A stretch of DNA of 64,000 nucleotides, taken from IMG/VR virus record IMGVR_UViG_3300042691_021691, positions 28,846 to 92,845 of that record; one strand, 5' to 3'. The stretch is from a virus. Of this stretch, positions 1-7,059 are shown in pieces (within the stretch, counting starts at the first letter, position 1; the number at the start of each line of letters is the position of its first letter). A program made the translations under genes and the position numbers. A model generated the notes under the pieces. It searched no databases. It saw only the letters and a list, made by a program, of their open reading frames with translations, and was not told the DNA's origin.

Positions 1-17
1 AAAGTTATAATAAATTT

Positions 18-596
18 ATGCAGTTAATTGAAGCAGATCCGCGCTCAGAACTACTGAAGAAGATGTATGAAAATTTCTCGGATCAGCTATCGATTGCTCC
101 TGCATCGTCTAAGTATCATTATCATAATGCATTTCCAGGAGGCTATCTCTGTCACGTAGTTCACGTAGCCGAGATTGCCGTGAAGTTAACTAAAGTGTAT
201 AGTGAAATGGATGGTAACGTAGACTATACTAAAGAAGAATTGGTATTTGCCGCGCTACATCATGATCTTGGCAAGCTAGGAACAGAAGATACTCCATATT
301 ACTTGGATCAAGATTCTGATTGGCATCGTAAGCGTGGAGAAATGTATAAGCACAATGATGCTATTCAGTATATGAAAGTGACGGATAGGGCACTATATAC
401 TCTACAAAAATATAATATTCCAGTAACAGAAAAGGAATTTATTGCTATCAAGCTTTCCGATGGATTGTATGATGACAGTAATAAATCATATTTAGTAAAT
501 CATTCGGTGTTTCCTATGAAAACAAATCTGCCATATATTATTCATTGGGCGGATCATATGGCTACATCGGCGGAAAGAGATTCTGCAAGATTTTAA
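18..596 (+). CDS. HD-domain metal-dependent phosphohydrolase
   Basis: A 192-residue protein with the spaced metal ligands of the HD superfamily: His46/His49 in the first helix region, the His-His-Asp triad at 81-83 followed by a Lys at 86, and a late Asp in the segment WADHMATSAERD near the C-terminus. HD enzymes hydrolyse phosphate esters of nucleotides or cyclic nucleotides. The substrate here cannot be read from the sequence. Stand-alone HD proteins are common in T4-like marine phages, where nucleotide salvage is one suggested role. The first ATG gives a full domain and the gene lies close to the left edge, so its operon partners are not visible. The fold is fairly certain; the substrate is unknown. 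Confidence 0.75.
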   Translation: MQLIEADPRSELLKKMYENFSDQLSIAPASSKYHYHNAFPGGYLCHVVHVAEIAVKLTKVYSEMDGNVDYTKEELVFAALHHDLGKLGTEDTPYYLDQDSDWHRKRGEMYKHNDAIQYMKVTDRALYTLQKYNIPVTEKEFIAIKLSDGLYDDSNKSYLVNHSVFPMKTNLPYIIHWADHMATSAERDSARF

Positions 597-611
597 TGGT
601 TATGTAATATT

Positions 612-619
612 TATTTATA
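612..619 (+). promoter_or_regulatory. TATTTATA late-promoter-like octamer upstream of hsp20
   Basis: The octamer TATTTATA lies in the gap before the Hsp20 gene, 71 nt upstream of its ATG. The same octamer, or a one-base variant, precedes at least eleven other transcription units in the window. It is the reverse complement of the T4 late core TATAAATA. Promoter function is inferred from position and recurrence only. Confidence 0.4.
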
Positions 620-672
620 GTCTCGCACCAACAATGGTGGAGACAACCAGGTATGCTCACTAATGAGATACC
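620..672 (+). promoter_or_regulatory. Two-hairpin 5' leader of hsp20
   Basis: Two stem-loops stand in the leader. The first pairs 620-629 with 636-644 (GTCTC/GAGAC and CACC/GGTG, one bulged G, loop AACAAT). The second pairs 650-659 with 664-672 (GGTAT/ATACC and CTCA/TGAG, one bulged G, tetraloop CTAA). The ribosome binding site TAGGAGT near 680-686 lies outside both stems. This structure could stabilise the mRNA or regulate it. No known riboswitch class was recognised. Confidence 0.45.
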
Positions 673-690
673 ATTTCTTAGGAGTCTTAT

Positions 691-1182
691 ATGACTAAAA
701 ATTCTTTATTGGTACGTCCGAGAAGTTGGGTGGGATCGGTTTTTAATGAACGTGATTCGTTTGTTAATTCATTTGATCAAATTTTCGATGAAATGCTTAA
801 GACACAGTTCCCAGAAGCATTTACCGAAATTGGCGCAAATCCAATTGGTAGAGCAGCGTATCCAAAGGTTAATGTAGTAGCAAAAGAAAATTCATTGGTT
901 ATTGAGGCGGAGCTAGCAGGACTGAAAAAGGAAGAAATTGATCTAGATGTTAAGGATACGATTCTAACAATTTCAGGAAAAGCTACTTCCACCGAAGCGG
1001 CAGAAAATACGGTTTATGTAATTAGAGAATTAAAGCGATCTGGTTTTAGTCGTGCATTTGTGCTTGGTAAACAATTTGATACTTCTAAAATTAGTGCAAC
1101 ATTTGAAAACGGGTTACTGACAATTGAAATTCCAAGATTTATTAAGGAAGACAGTAACCCACAAAAGGTTACGATTAAGTAA
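691..1182 (+). CDS. hsp20: Small heat shock protein, Hsp20/alpha-crystallin family
   Basis: A 163-residue small heat shock protein. The alpha-crystallin domain runs from about residue 55 to 155: it opens with a PKVNVVAKENSLVIEAELAG strand pair, continues with EEIDLDVKDTILTISGKA, and ends with ENGLLTIEIPR, the usual hydrophobic strand. The N-terminal arm (1-50) is variable, as is usual in the family. These proteins are ATP-independent holdases. Homologues are a hallmark of T4-like cyanophages and related marine myoviruses, where they are thought to help virion protein folding. An AGGAGT ribosome binding site precedes the ATG, and a two-hairpin leader and an octamer motif lie upstream. Start and family are confident. 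Confidence 0.93.
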   Translation: MTKNSLLVRPRSWVGSVFNERDSFVNSFDQIFDEMLKTQFPEAFTEIGANPIGRAAYPKVNVVAKENSLVIEAELAGLKKEEIDLDVKDTILTISGKATSTEAAENTVYVIRELKRSGFSRAFVLGKQFDTSKISATFENGLLTIEIPRFIKEDSNPQKVTIK

Positions 1183-1192
1183 AAACCTTAAA

Positions 1193-1276
1193 TAACTAGG
1201 AGGGCTAACGTAATGATTCGTAGTTTTAAATCAGCAGTAGTTAATCACAAAAACTATAACCGATATAACTAGGAGG
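1193..1276 (+). repeat. Direct repeat TAACTAGGAGG (two copies)
   Basis: The 11-mer TAACTAGGAGG occurs at 1193-1203 and again at 1266-1276. Each copy holds a perfect AGGAGG Shine-Dalgarno core. The first is well placed for the 19-codon ORF at 1213. The second overlaps that ORF's stop codon and has no start codon at a normal distance downstream. Confidence 0.8.
1213..1272 (+). CDS. Putative 19-residue basic mini-protein / leader peptide
   Basis: A short ORF, ATG at 1213 to TAG at 1270-1272, encodes MIRSFKSAVVNHKNYNRYN. It is basic (two Arg, two Lys, no acidic residue) and has an excellent ribosome binding site, AGGAGGG, nine bases upstream. Its TAG stop lies inside a second AGGAGG element. The last codons form the left arm of a hairpin (1255-1294), so translating the ORF would open that hairpin. 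This suggests a leader peptide, though a real micro-protein is possible. No homologue is recognised and such short ORFs arise by chance, so confidence is modest. Confidence 0.4.
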   Translation: MIRSFKSAVVNHKNYNRYN

Positions 1277-1294
1277 TGATCCACATCGGTTATA
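1255..1294 (+). promoter_or_regulatory. Hairpin presenting a 13-nt complement of the 16S rRNA 3' end
   Basis: A perfect 10-bp stem (TATAACCGAT at 1255-1264 with ATCGGTTATA at 1285-1294) encloses a 20-nt loop. The loop contains AGGAGGTGATCCA (1271-1283), which is exactly complementary to the bacterial 16S 3' tail UGGAUCACCUCCU. No ATG, GTG or TTG lies 5-13 nt downstream that opens a reasonable frame; the next ATG, at 1315, is about 32 nt past the element and opens only 12 codons. It is therefore an orphan, unusually long Shine-Dalgarno element. Confidence 0.7.
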
Positions 1295-1325
1295 TTTAGC
1301 CCAAAACGTTAACCATGGAGATACT

Positions 1326-1360
1326 AACGGGGTCATTGAGAACCACTCTTTGACCCCGTT
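1326..1360 (+). terminator. Stem-loop upstream of the membrane protein gene (terminator-like or regulatory)
   Basis: The perfect 10-bp inverted repeat AACGGGGTCA (1326-1335) / TGACCCCGTT (1351-1360) encloses 15 nt, with a possible inner GAG/CTC pairing. The following bases, CATTCATTTG, are not a proper U-tract. It could be a weak terminator, an mRNA-end protector or a leader structure for the gene at 1384. Confidence 0.45.
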
Positions 1361-1383
1361 CATTCATTTGAATAGAGAAAATT

Positions 1384-2439
1384 ATGATAACACTACATAG
1401 ATTGATAGTATTTACGGCATTTTGTATAGCAGCGGCAGCAGCATATTTTTCAGTTACAGGAATAGGAAAATTATTTGCAGGTGCAGCTATGTCGGCAATG
1501 GTTATGGCAAGTGCGTTAGAATTAGGAAAGCTGGTATCGGTTTCATTCTTATATCGATATTGGAAAATTATACCTCGTGCATTAAAAACTTATATGACTG
1601 CTGGCAGTATAGTTTTAATAGCTATAACATCCGCTGGTATATATGGATATCTTTCATCTGCGTATGCTACAGTTGCCGCTACGCCATTAAAAATGAACGC
1701 AGATATACAAATTTTAGATGCACAGGCAAAAACTTTAGATGAAGAAATTCAAAGAAAGACAAATAGATTAGATCAAATTATTTCTCTTCGTGGACAGCAA
1801 GAATCTAGAATTGATAATTTGATTGCAAAAAGTACAACTGGTTCTAATACTACAATTAGAACGGCGCAAAATTCATTGCGAGAATTAGATAGAACAGCAT
1901 CGGCGTTACAACAAGAAATAAACAAAACATCCGCTCAACGTGATAGCCTACGGGCAAAAAGTCTAACAACAGGTGTTGAAATTAATACTAATTCCGACAT
2001 AGGAACTTTTATGTATATTGCAAATGCAATAGGAGTTCCATTAGATACTGTAGTTAAATGGTTTATATTAGTTATTGTCTTGGTGTTTGATCCTTTGTCT
2101 ATTAGCTTAGTATTAGCATATAATTTTCTAAAAATGCAAGAAACTAAAAGTGTGGAATCCAAGCCTATAGAAGATGAAAAGGAATTGCCGTTGTATACAC
2201 CGGAGCCAATAGCAGAAAAAATAGAATTGGTGGAAGCAGAAGAACTTACACCAGACATACCTGCTGTATTAGATTTGCCAACCGAAGAAGTAATTAATAA
2301 AATTGATTATAATCAAATATATAATGATCCAATGCCATATTATATGAATTCAAAATATGATTGGAACAAAGATCAACGATGGGAAACCGACCCATCTGCT
2401 ATAGCATTCAAAAGATATTTAGATAACAAAACCATATAA
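1384..2439 (+). CDS. Multi-pass membrane protein with central coiled coil, unknown function
   Basis: A 351-residue membrane protein. Hydrophobic segments lie near residues 5-25, 33-52 and 70-92. A long polar, heptad-like region (about 105-195, rich in Gln, Asp, Arg and Leu) follows, then another hydrophobic segment near 222-250. The C-terminal tail is acidic and proline-containing and ends in an aromatic motif around PMPYYMNSKYDWNKDQRW. This layout places the coiled coil on one side of the membrane and the tail on the other. No function is recognised. Superinfection exclusion or host-envelope remodelling are possible but not shown. A weak purine-rich site (AGAGAAA) precedes the ATG. Confidence 0.6.
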   Translation: MITLHRLIVFTAFCIAAAAAYFSVTGIGKLFAGAAMSAMVMASALELGKLVSVSFLYRYWKIIPRALKTYMTAGSIVLIAITSAGIYGYLSSAYATVAATPLKMNADIQILDAQAKTLDEEIQRKTNRLDQIISLRGQQESRIDNLIAKSTTGSNTTIRTAQNSLRELDRTASALQQEINKTSAQRDSLRAKSLTTGVEINTNSDIGTFMYIANAIGVPLDTVVKWFILVIVLVFDPLSISLVLAYNFLKMQETKSVESKPIEDEKELPLYTPEPIAEKIELVEAEELTPDIPAVLDLPTEEVINKIDYNQIYNDPMPYYMNSKYDWNKDQRWETDPSAIAFKRYLDNKTI

Positions 2440-2443
2440 GCCC

Positions 2444-2472
2444 TTGACAAATACTAAATTATATAGTATATT
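2444..2472 (+). promoter_or_regulatory. Sigma70-type promoter before uvsE
   Basis: A consensus -35 TTGACA (2444-2449), a 17-nt spacer and a -10 TATATT (2467-2472) lie 44 nt upstream of the UV endonuclease gene. This is a textbook host sigma70 promoter. It implies that the downstream cassette can be transcribed early by unmodified host polymerase. The region just after it holds three TAGTATA-like repeats. Confidence 0.75.
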
Positions 2473-2515
2473 TTAGTATATTCTAATTCTTAGTATACTC
2501 TAGCTCAAGGATTTT

Positions 2516-3412
2516 ATGTCGCATCAAGTTGGTTACTGCTGTATTAATCTAACTCTACAAGATACTCGTAAAATTACAACTAATCGTGGCATGATTCAAC
2601 GAACGTTCCTTGAGCGAGGCGTTAATTATGCATCAGAGCTTGCATTACAAAATGCGCGTGACTTAGTAGAAATTATTAAATGGAATGCAGAAAATAATAT
2701 TAAAGTATTCCGACTATCATCCAATCTATTCCCTTGGAATTCTAAATATAAGCTATCAGACTTGCCCGACTACGATGCTATCTGTCAACATCTTCTAGCA
2801 GCGGGTAATCTTGCGCGTAATACGGGACAGAGAATTACTGCACATCCTGATCATTTTGTTAAGCTAGGTTCTACTAAGCCAGACGTAGTAGATAATGCCA
2901 TTCATGATCTCGAACACCATTCAGAAGTATTTGATCTTATGGGACTATCTGCTACGCATTATAATTGCCTTAACATTCACGTGGGTATGAATTTCGCAAC
3001 TGATACAGTTACTCGTTGGTTGCATGCATTTGATCGTCTATCCGATAACTGCAAAAAGAGACTAGTTGTAGAAAATGATGACAAAGCTTCGGCGTTTTCT
3101 GTTCAACAACTCTATGATAATATTTACAAGAATATTCGTATTCCAATTACATTTGATTATTTCCATCATCAATTTCATTCTGATGGGATTACCACAAAAG
3201 ATGCGGCAGTATTGTCGGCGTTTACGTGGGATGTTCGACCGCTGTTTCACTATAGTGAATCAAAAAATCTGAATGAAAACGTATCTGGTAACCCACGAGC
3301 ACACGCAGACTATGTGTTTAGTAAGATTGATGATTTTGATCTTAATATCGATGTAGATTTGGAAGCAAAAGCAAAAGAACTCGCACTATTAAAATACCGG
3401 AATCTATCATGA
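2516..3412 (+). CDS. uvsE: UV damage endonuclease (UvsE/UVDE family)
   Basis: A 298-residue TIM-barrel nuclease of the UvsE/UVDE type, close to the family's bacterial length. UVDE cuts 5' of UV photoproducts using a metal cluster of His, Glu and Asp residues. Candidate ligands visible here are His110 (HPDHFVKLGS), His155 (NIHVG), Glu186 (VVENDD) and the FDYFHHQFH block. The opening GYCCINLTL and the RLSSNLFPW block are also family-typical. It follows a strong sigma70 promoter and the SD CAAGGA, and overlaps the next gene by 4 nt (ATGA). It probably repairs phage DNA damaged by sunlight, in line with a surface-water lifestyle. The family call is confident. Confidence 0.9.
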   Translation: MSHQVGYCCINLTLQDTRKITTNRGMIQRTFLERGVNYASELALQNARDLVEIIKWNAENNIKVFRLSSNLFPWNSKYKLSDLPDYDAICQHLLAAGNLARNTGQRITAHPDHFVKLGSTKPDVVDNAIHDLEHHSEVFDLMGLSATHYNCLNIHVGMNFATDTVTRWLHAFDRLSDNCKKRLVVENDDKASAFSVQQLYDNIYKNIRIPITFDYFHHQFHSDGITTKDAAVLSAFTWDVRPLFHYSESKNLNENVSGNPRAHADYVFSKIDDFDLNIDVDLEAKAKELALLKYRNLS

Positions 3413-4041
3413 TTAGTTTTGCTATAACCACTCACAATGAAGGTGAGTATATTCAACAATTATTAAATCAGCTTATAACCCATACTAAAGTAACAGATAG
3501 CGAAATTGTTATTTTGGATGATTTTTCTGATGATGAACGAACGAATGACATATTGAATTGGGCACAACTCCAACCCAAAGTCACAGTAGAAAAGAGAAGT
3601 TTAAATAATAATTTTGCAGAACAAAAAAATTATTTAAATTCTCTTTGCAAAGGAGACTACATCTTTCAAATTGATGCGGATGAAATGCTACATCCGCATC
3701 TATTGTCGCATATAGATGCTATAATTAAATCAAATGCGGAAGTAGATTTGTTTATGGTTCCTAGAGTAAATATGGTCGAAGGATTAACGCCATCTGATAT
3801 AGAACGATGGGGATGGGTTGTTAATGAAAATAATTGGGTTATGTGGCCTGATTATCAAACTAGAATTTATAAAAATACTCTATCAATCAAGTGGGAAAGT
3901 GCAGTTCATGAAAGAATTTCTGGATATGATGTGGTGGCGAAATTACCTGCCGCAGAAGAATGGTCAATTTATCATATAAAAGATATTGATAGGCAGCGTA
4001 AACAAAATGATTATTACGAAACAATTCAACGGAAAATGTAA
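3409..4041 (+). CDS. Family 2-like glycosyltransferase
   Basis: A 210-residue GT-A fold protein. The N-terminus ISFAITTHNEGEYI, the acidic VILDDFSDD strand end, and the metal-binding DADE (in YIFQIDADEMLHPHL, about residue 90) are the standard GT2 signatures for binding a nucleotide sugar. The C-terminal part (QTRIYKN, VHERISGY) resembles short GT2 proteins related to LPS or glycan decoration enzymes. The start codon overlaps the uvsE stop (ATGA), so the two are translationally coupled. Possible acceptors are phage DNA, virion proteins or host surface glycans; none can be chosen from the sequence. Confidence 0.8.
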   Translation: MISFAITTHNEGEYIQQLLNQLITHTKVTDSEIVILDDFSDDERTNDILNWAQLQPKVTVEKRSLNNNFAEQKNYLNSLCKGDYIFQIDADEMLHPHLLSHIDAIIKSNAEVDLFMVPRVNMVEGLTPSDIERWGWVVNENNWVMWPDYQTRIYKNTLSIKWESAVHERISGYDVVAKLPAAEEWSIYHIKDIDRQRKQNDYYETIQRKM

Positions 4042-4043
4042 GT

Positions 4044-5078
4044 ATGTATGAATGCCTAACATATGATGATATAAATCTAGTTCCCGCCTATAGTGAGATC
4101 GAAAGCCGTCAAAATATTGATCTTACGACACAATTAACTACTAATTATAGTTTAATGGTTCCGCTCATCGCAAGTCCTATGGATACGGTATGTGATGTTG
4201 ATATGGCTATTGCAATGGCTGAAATGGGTGGTGTAGGATGTATTCATCGATTTATGTCCATTGAAGAGCAAGCGGAGCAAATACGGGATGTAAAATTTTC
4301 TATACGCGACAGCATCTATTATGAAAGATGGAACGGTATGGAAATTCCCTATATGGCTGCGGTTGGAGCCAATGGTGATTATTTAGAACGGGCACAAGAG
4401 TTGACAAATAAAGGTGCAAATGTTATATTAATTGATGTGGCACACGGACATCACAAATTTGTCAAAGATGCTATTGAAAATTTAAAGAACAAGCTACCAT
4501 CACACGTTGATATTATTGCTGGGAATGTAGCTACTGCTCAAGCTGCAATGGATTTAGAGGATTGGGGAGCTAATGCAATTCGAGTGGGTATAGGCGGCGG
4601 ATCATTATGCACAACCAGAATTAAAACTGGATTCGGTGTTCCTAATATTACATCACTAGAACAATCTTCTAATTCGACATCGGTTCCAATTATTGCATGT
4701 GGTGGAATTCGTTCAAGTGGAGACATTGCGAAAGCACTGGCTGTTGGGGCAAGCTCTGTAATTCTAGGTTCTTTATTAGCAGGAACAAAGGAAGCGCCTG
4801 GGGCAATTATTGAGAAGTCTACTGGTTTATATAAGCGTTATCGTGGGGCAGCTTCTTTGGAAACCAAGACAGTGCATGGTCAAGTGCAACGTAACGTGGA
4901 AGGGGAATCCACCGTAGTTCCGTTCAAAGGTGGGGCAAAATTTGTTATAGAAGGGTTATTGGATGGGCTTAGGTCGGCACTGTCATATGCAGGAGCACAA
5001 AGCTTATCTAAATTTAATCCTGAATATGTCAGAGTAACAAATGCAGGAATAACAGAAGGAAGACCGCATTTGTTATAA
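4044..5078 (+). CDS. guaB: IMP dehydrogenase / GMP reductase family enzyme
   Basis: A 344-residue (beta/alpha)8 enzyme of the IMPDH/GMPR family without CBS domains. The catalytic loop GIGGGSLCTTR puts the active Cys at 189; the usual Gly-Pro-Gly reads Gly-Gly-Gly here. The flap shows RYRG at 265-268, corresponding to the IMPDH catalytic Arg-Tyr region, and the C-terminus (VPFKGG, GGLRS-like DGLRSALSYAGA, VRVTNAGITEGRPH) resembles IMPDH more than GMPR. IMPDH oxidises IMP to XMP with NAD+, the committing step to guanine nucleotides. It follows the glycosyltransferase after 2 nt. A phage copy would raise the GTP pool. The family is certain; the IMPDH-over-GMPR assignment is likely. Confidence 0.85.
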   Translation: MYECLTYDDINLVPAYSEIESRQNIDLTTQLTTNYSLMVPLIASPMDTVCDVDMAIAMAEMGGVGCIHRFMSIEEQAEQIRDVKFSIRDSIYYERWNGMEIPYMAAVGANGDYLERAQELTNKGANVILIDVAHGHHKFVKDAIENLKNKLPSHVDIIAGNVATAQAAMDLEDWGANAIRVGIGGGSLCTTRIKTGFGVPNITSLEQSSNSTSVPIIACGGIRSSGDIAKALAVGASSVILGSLLAGTKEAPGAIIEKSTGLYKRYRGAASLETKTVHGQVQRNVEGESTVVPFKGGAKFVIEGLLDGLRSALSYAGAQSLSKFNPEYVRVTNAGITEGRPHLL

Positions 5079-5095
5079 CTTAATATGGAGATTAT

Positions 5096-5629
5096 ATGCT
5101 AATCAAAAAAACAATTATTTTAGTTTTTGTGGTGATCGCATTAATAACTACTAATCGTGTAGAAGCTTGGTTCCATATTCCTACACAAGCTATAAAATCA
5201 CAACCAACTGAATTGGAAAGATTTTTATCTCATATGGCATGGCGTGAGAGTAAAAATACATCTAGAATTGTCAACCAATTTGGTATGATGGGTAAATACC
5301 AGTTCAGCCCATCAACTGTTAGAGGATTAGGATTCAACGTTTCTCAGTCACAATTCTTACGGGACAGCGATTTACAAGATTCCGTTATGGTTGCATATAT
5401 GCGATCAAATAAGAAAGATTTGATAAAAATTATCAATCGATATGACGGACGAGTACACAAAGGCGTAAAGATCACCGAGGCAGGAATGCTCGCCGCTGCA
5501 CATTTGGGAGGAAGCAATAGTGTTGTAGCATGGTTTAATGATGATAGCTATTCTGGGAGAGCAGACGCAAATGGTACCAGTATTAGAAATTATATGTCAG
5601 AATTTAGTAAATATAAATTGGAGTTATAA
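5096..5629 (+). CDS. Secreted lysozyme-like/transglycosylase domain protein (putative endolysin)
   Basis: 177 residues beginning with a Sec-type signal: two Lys, a hydrophobic run from about 7 to 19, and a plausible cleavage after VEA at 24. The mature part resembles phage lysozyme-like/transglycosylase domains: a candidate catalytic Glu51 in AWRESKN, then QFGMMGKYQFSP, and a later alpha-helical LAAAHLGG segment. It probably cleaves peptidoglycan in the periplasm. Because the signal is encoded, export would not need a holin. No classical holin is evident beside it; the next gene encodes a small single-TM protein. SD GGAG lies 8-9 nt before the ATG. Confidence 0.65.
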   Translation: MLIKKTIILVFVVIALITTNRVEAWFHIPTQAIKSQPTELERFLSHMAWRESKNTSRIVNQFGMMGKYQFSPSTVRGLGFNVSQSQFLRDSDLQDSVMVAYMRSNKKDLIKIINRYDGRVHKGVKITEAGMLAAAHLGGSNSVVAWFNDDSYSGRADANGTSIRNYMSEFSKYKLEL

Positions 5630-5914
5630 ATGTTGCAAATGATAATTACAGTATTAATTGGAGTATATGTAGCGGGTAGTGTGTATATTATATGGAATCT
5701 GTTGAAGAAAACAGAAACTCAAGAGTTAGCTTTGATGTCTATGTATGCACAAATTTCTACCGTTTTATATACAATGAAAGTGTTAGATGAACGGCAAATG
5801 TTTGAATCCGATGATGAAGTTGGAACCGTATACGCCCAAGTATCAAATACTGTAAAGAGCTTACAAATAATCTTGGGAGAAAATATTGATGGAATTGAAA
5901 CAACAGAGGAATAA
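5630..5914 (+). CDS. Small single-TM protein, unknown
   Basis: A 94-residue protein with one N-terminal membrane helix (about residues 3-23, MIITVLIGVYVAGSVYIIW), then a helical, mostly polar domain with heptad-like leucines. It begins one base after the stop of the lysozyme-like gene and runs 26 nt into the sigma factor gene, so the three are coupled. Its place next to a secreted muralytic enzyme makes a lysis role thinkable, but there is no specific motif for holin or spanin. Unrecognised. Confidence 0.55.
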   Translation: MLQMIITVLIGVYVAGSVYIIWNLLKKTETQELALMSMYAQISTVLYTMKVLDERQMFESDDEVGTVYAQVSNTVKSLQIILGENIDGIETTEE

Positions 5915-6635
5915 ATTAGGAAGAGTATACTTTACAGATGAAACGGAAAACGCGATTGTAAAATACAATGAATCTAACGATCTCGACGAACGCGAAGAGA
6001 TTTTTAGAGAATATATTCATGCGCCATTGGATAAAATGGCAGAAAACATAATTAATAGATTTAAATTTCCTTATATGGATGGTACATTTGAGGAAATTAA
6101 GTCACAAGTAGTTGCATACTTAGTTATGAATTTACACAAATATACCGCCGACAAAGGAAAGGCGTTTTCGTATTTTTCAATTGTAGCAAAAAATTATTTA
6201 ATATTAAACAATAATAATTTTTACAAAGAAGAAAAGCGAGTTATCTATTTAACGGATAAAGAAGATGATACGCATTCAATAGAAGAATTACTAGTGGTGG
6301 ATACGCATCAGACCGAAATACGAAATGATTTACGAGACTTTTTAGAGTTATCTATTCAATTTTGGAATTTTAACATCCCAAGATTATTTAAAAAGAAGCG
6401 AGATGTAGAAATCGCATTTGCTGTAGTAAGATTAATGGAAAGAATAGATAGAATAGAGAATTTCAACAAAAAAGCTCTATACTTAATGATCCGAGAGATG
6501 ACCGATTATAAAACCTCTCACATTACAAAGGTCATCAATAAAATGAAAGGGATTATATTTAGACAACTAAATGAGTTTAGGCAAACTGGACACGTTTCAG
6601 ATCCCTCCAACTATTTTGTATATAAAAACAAATAA
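5889..6635 (+). CDS. gp55: T4 gp55-like late-transcription sigma factor
   Basis: 248 residues from ATG 5889, chosen over an upstream TTG because GGGAGA sits eight bases before it. The segment from about residue 55 to 110, including FPYMDGTFEEIKSQVVAYLV and the KGKAFSYFSIVAKNYLI core, corresponds to the sigma region 2 block shared by gp55 homologues, which contact polymerase and the late-promoter -10 element. The C-terminal half (helical, KKRDVEIAFAVVRLMERI and a TSHITKVINKMK helix-turn-helix-like stretch) is longer than in T4 gp55 (185 residues). It should direct host RNA polymerase to late genes, plausibly through the recurrent TATTTATA octamer. Gp33 and gp45 partners are outside the window. 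Confidence 0.8.
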   Translation: MELKQQRNKLGRVYFTDETENAIVKYNESNDLDEREEIFREYIHAPLDKMAENIINRFKFPYMDGTFEEIKSQVVAYLVMNLHKYTADKGKAFSYFSIVAKNYLILNNNNFYKEEKRVIYLTDKEDDTHSIEELLVVDTHQTEIRNDLRDFLELSIQFWNFNIPRLFKKKRDVEIAFAVVRLMERIDRIENFNKKALYLMIREMTDYKTSHITKVINKMKGIIFRQLNEFRQTGHVSDPSNYFVYKNK

Positions 6636-6641
6636 ATCTTA

Positions 6642-6649
6642 TATTTATA
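6642..6649 (+). promoter_or_regulatory. TATTTATA late-promoter-like octamer before the hub operon
   Basis: TATTTATA lies 24 nt upstream of the ATG at 6674, in the only gap between the sigma factor and the baseplate hub genes. It is the centre of an inverted repeat (TCTTATAT, TT, ATATAAGA, 6637-6654). Its position suits a promoter for the hub operon. Confidence 0.5.
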
Positions 6650-6673
6650 TAAGATACACTCTTACAAAATATT

Positions 6674-7057
6674 ATGTTTAATACAGAACTATTCCAGGGA
6701 AAGACGCTATCTGATGTGTTTGCGGACATCTATAAAAACACAGACGCCAAGCGCAGTCAAATAACTACATTTATTACCAAACTGGTGACCTTAATTAGGA
6801 CACCAGAGGATGCCACTATCATAGGTCCAGTTATAAAAGAATTTTTAGACGTATCTGTGAAAAATGATGAGCATATCGTGCGTCTAGCACAGATTGTACA
6901 GAGACTTGAATTGGTAACTGCTAAAGGGTCATCTACCGGCGATTTATTGAGCGATGAAGAAAAACTTCAATTGCTGGCAAATATAAATGAAGAGGTAGAA
7001 GCAGTACATAGACAAGTTTTAGAAGATGAAATTACCAATTTAAAAAGTAATATTTAA
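6674..7057 (+). CDS. Hypothetical helical protein upstream of the baseplate hub
   Basis: A 127-residue, predicted all-helical protein with no membrane segment and an acidic C-terminus (NINEEVEAVHRQVLEDEI). It is the first gene after a late-promoter-like octamer and ends 2 nt before the hub/lysozyme gene, so the two are surely co-expressed. Position suggests a hub chaperone or small baseplate component, like the small hub-assembly proteins of T4, but no sequence signature supports this. Unrecognised. Confidence 0.6.
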   Translation: MFNTELFQGKTLSDVFADIYKNTDAKRSQITTFITKLVTLIRTPEDATIIGPVIKEFLDVSVKNDEHIVRLAQIVQRLELVTAKGSSTGDLLSDEEKLQLLANINEEVEAVHRQVLEDEITNLKSNI

Positions 7058-7059
7058 TT

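Noticed and set aside
1315-1353. 12-codon ORF after the orphan SD hairpin
   Set aside because: Distance from the SD is about 32 nt and the ORF overlaps the next stem-loop; no support for translation.
1422-1742. 106-codon alternative frame within the membrane protein gene
   Set aside because: Cys/Tyr/Ser/Ile-rich shadow; the 351-codon frame has coherent TM and coiled-coil structure.
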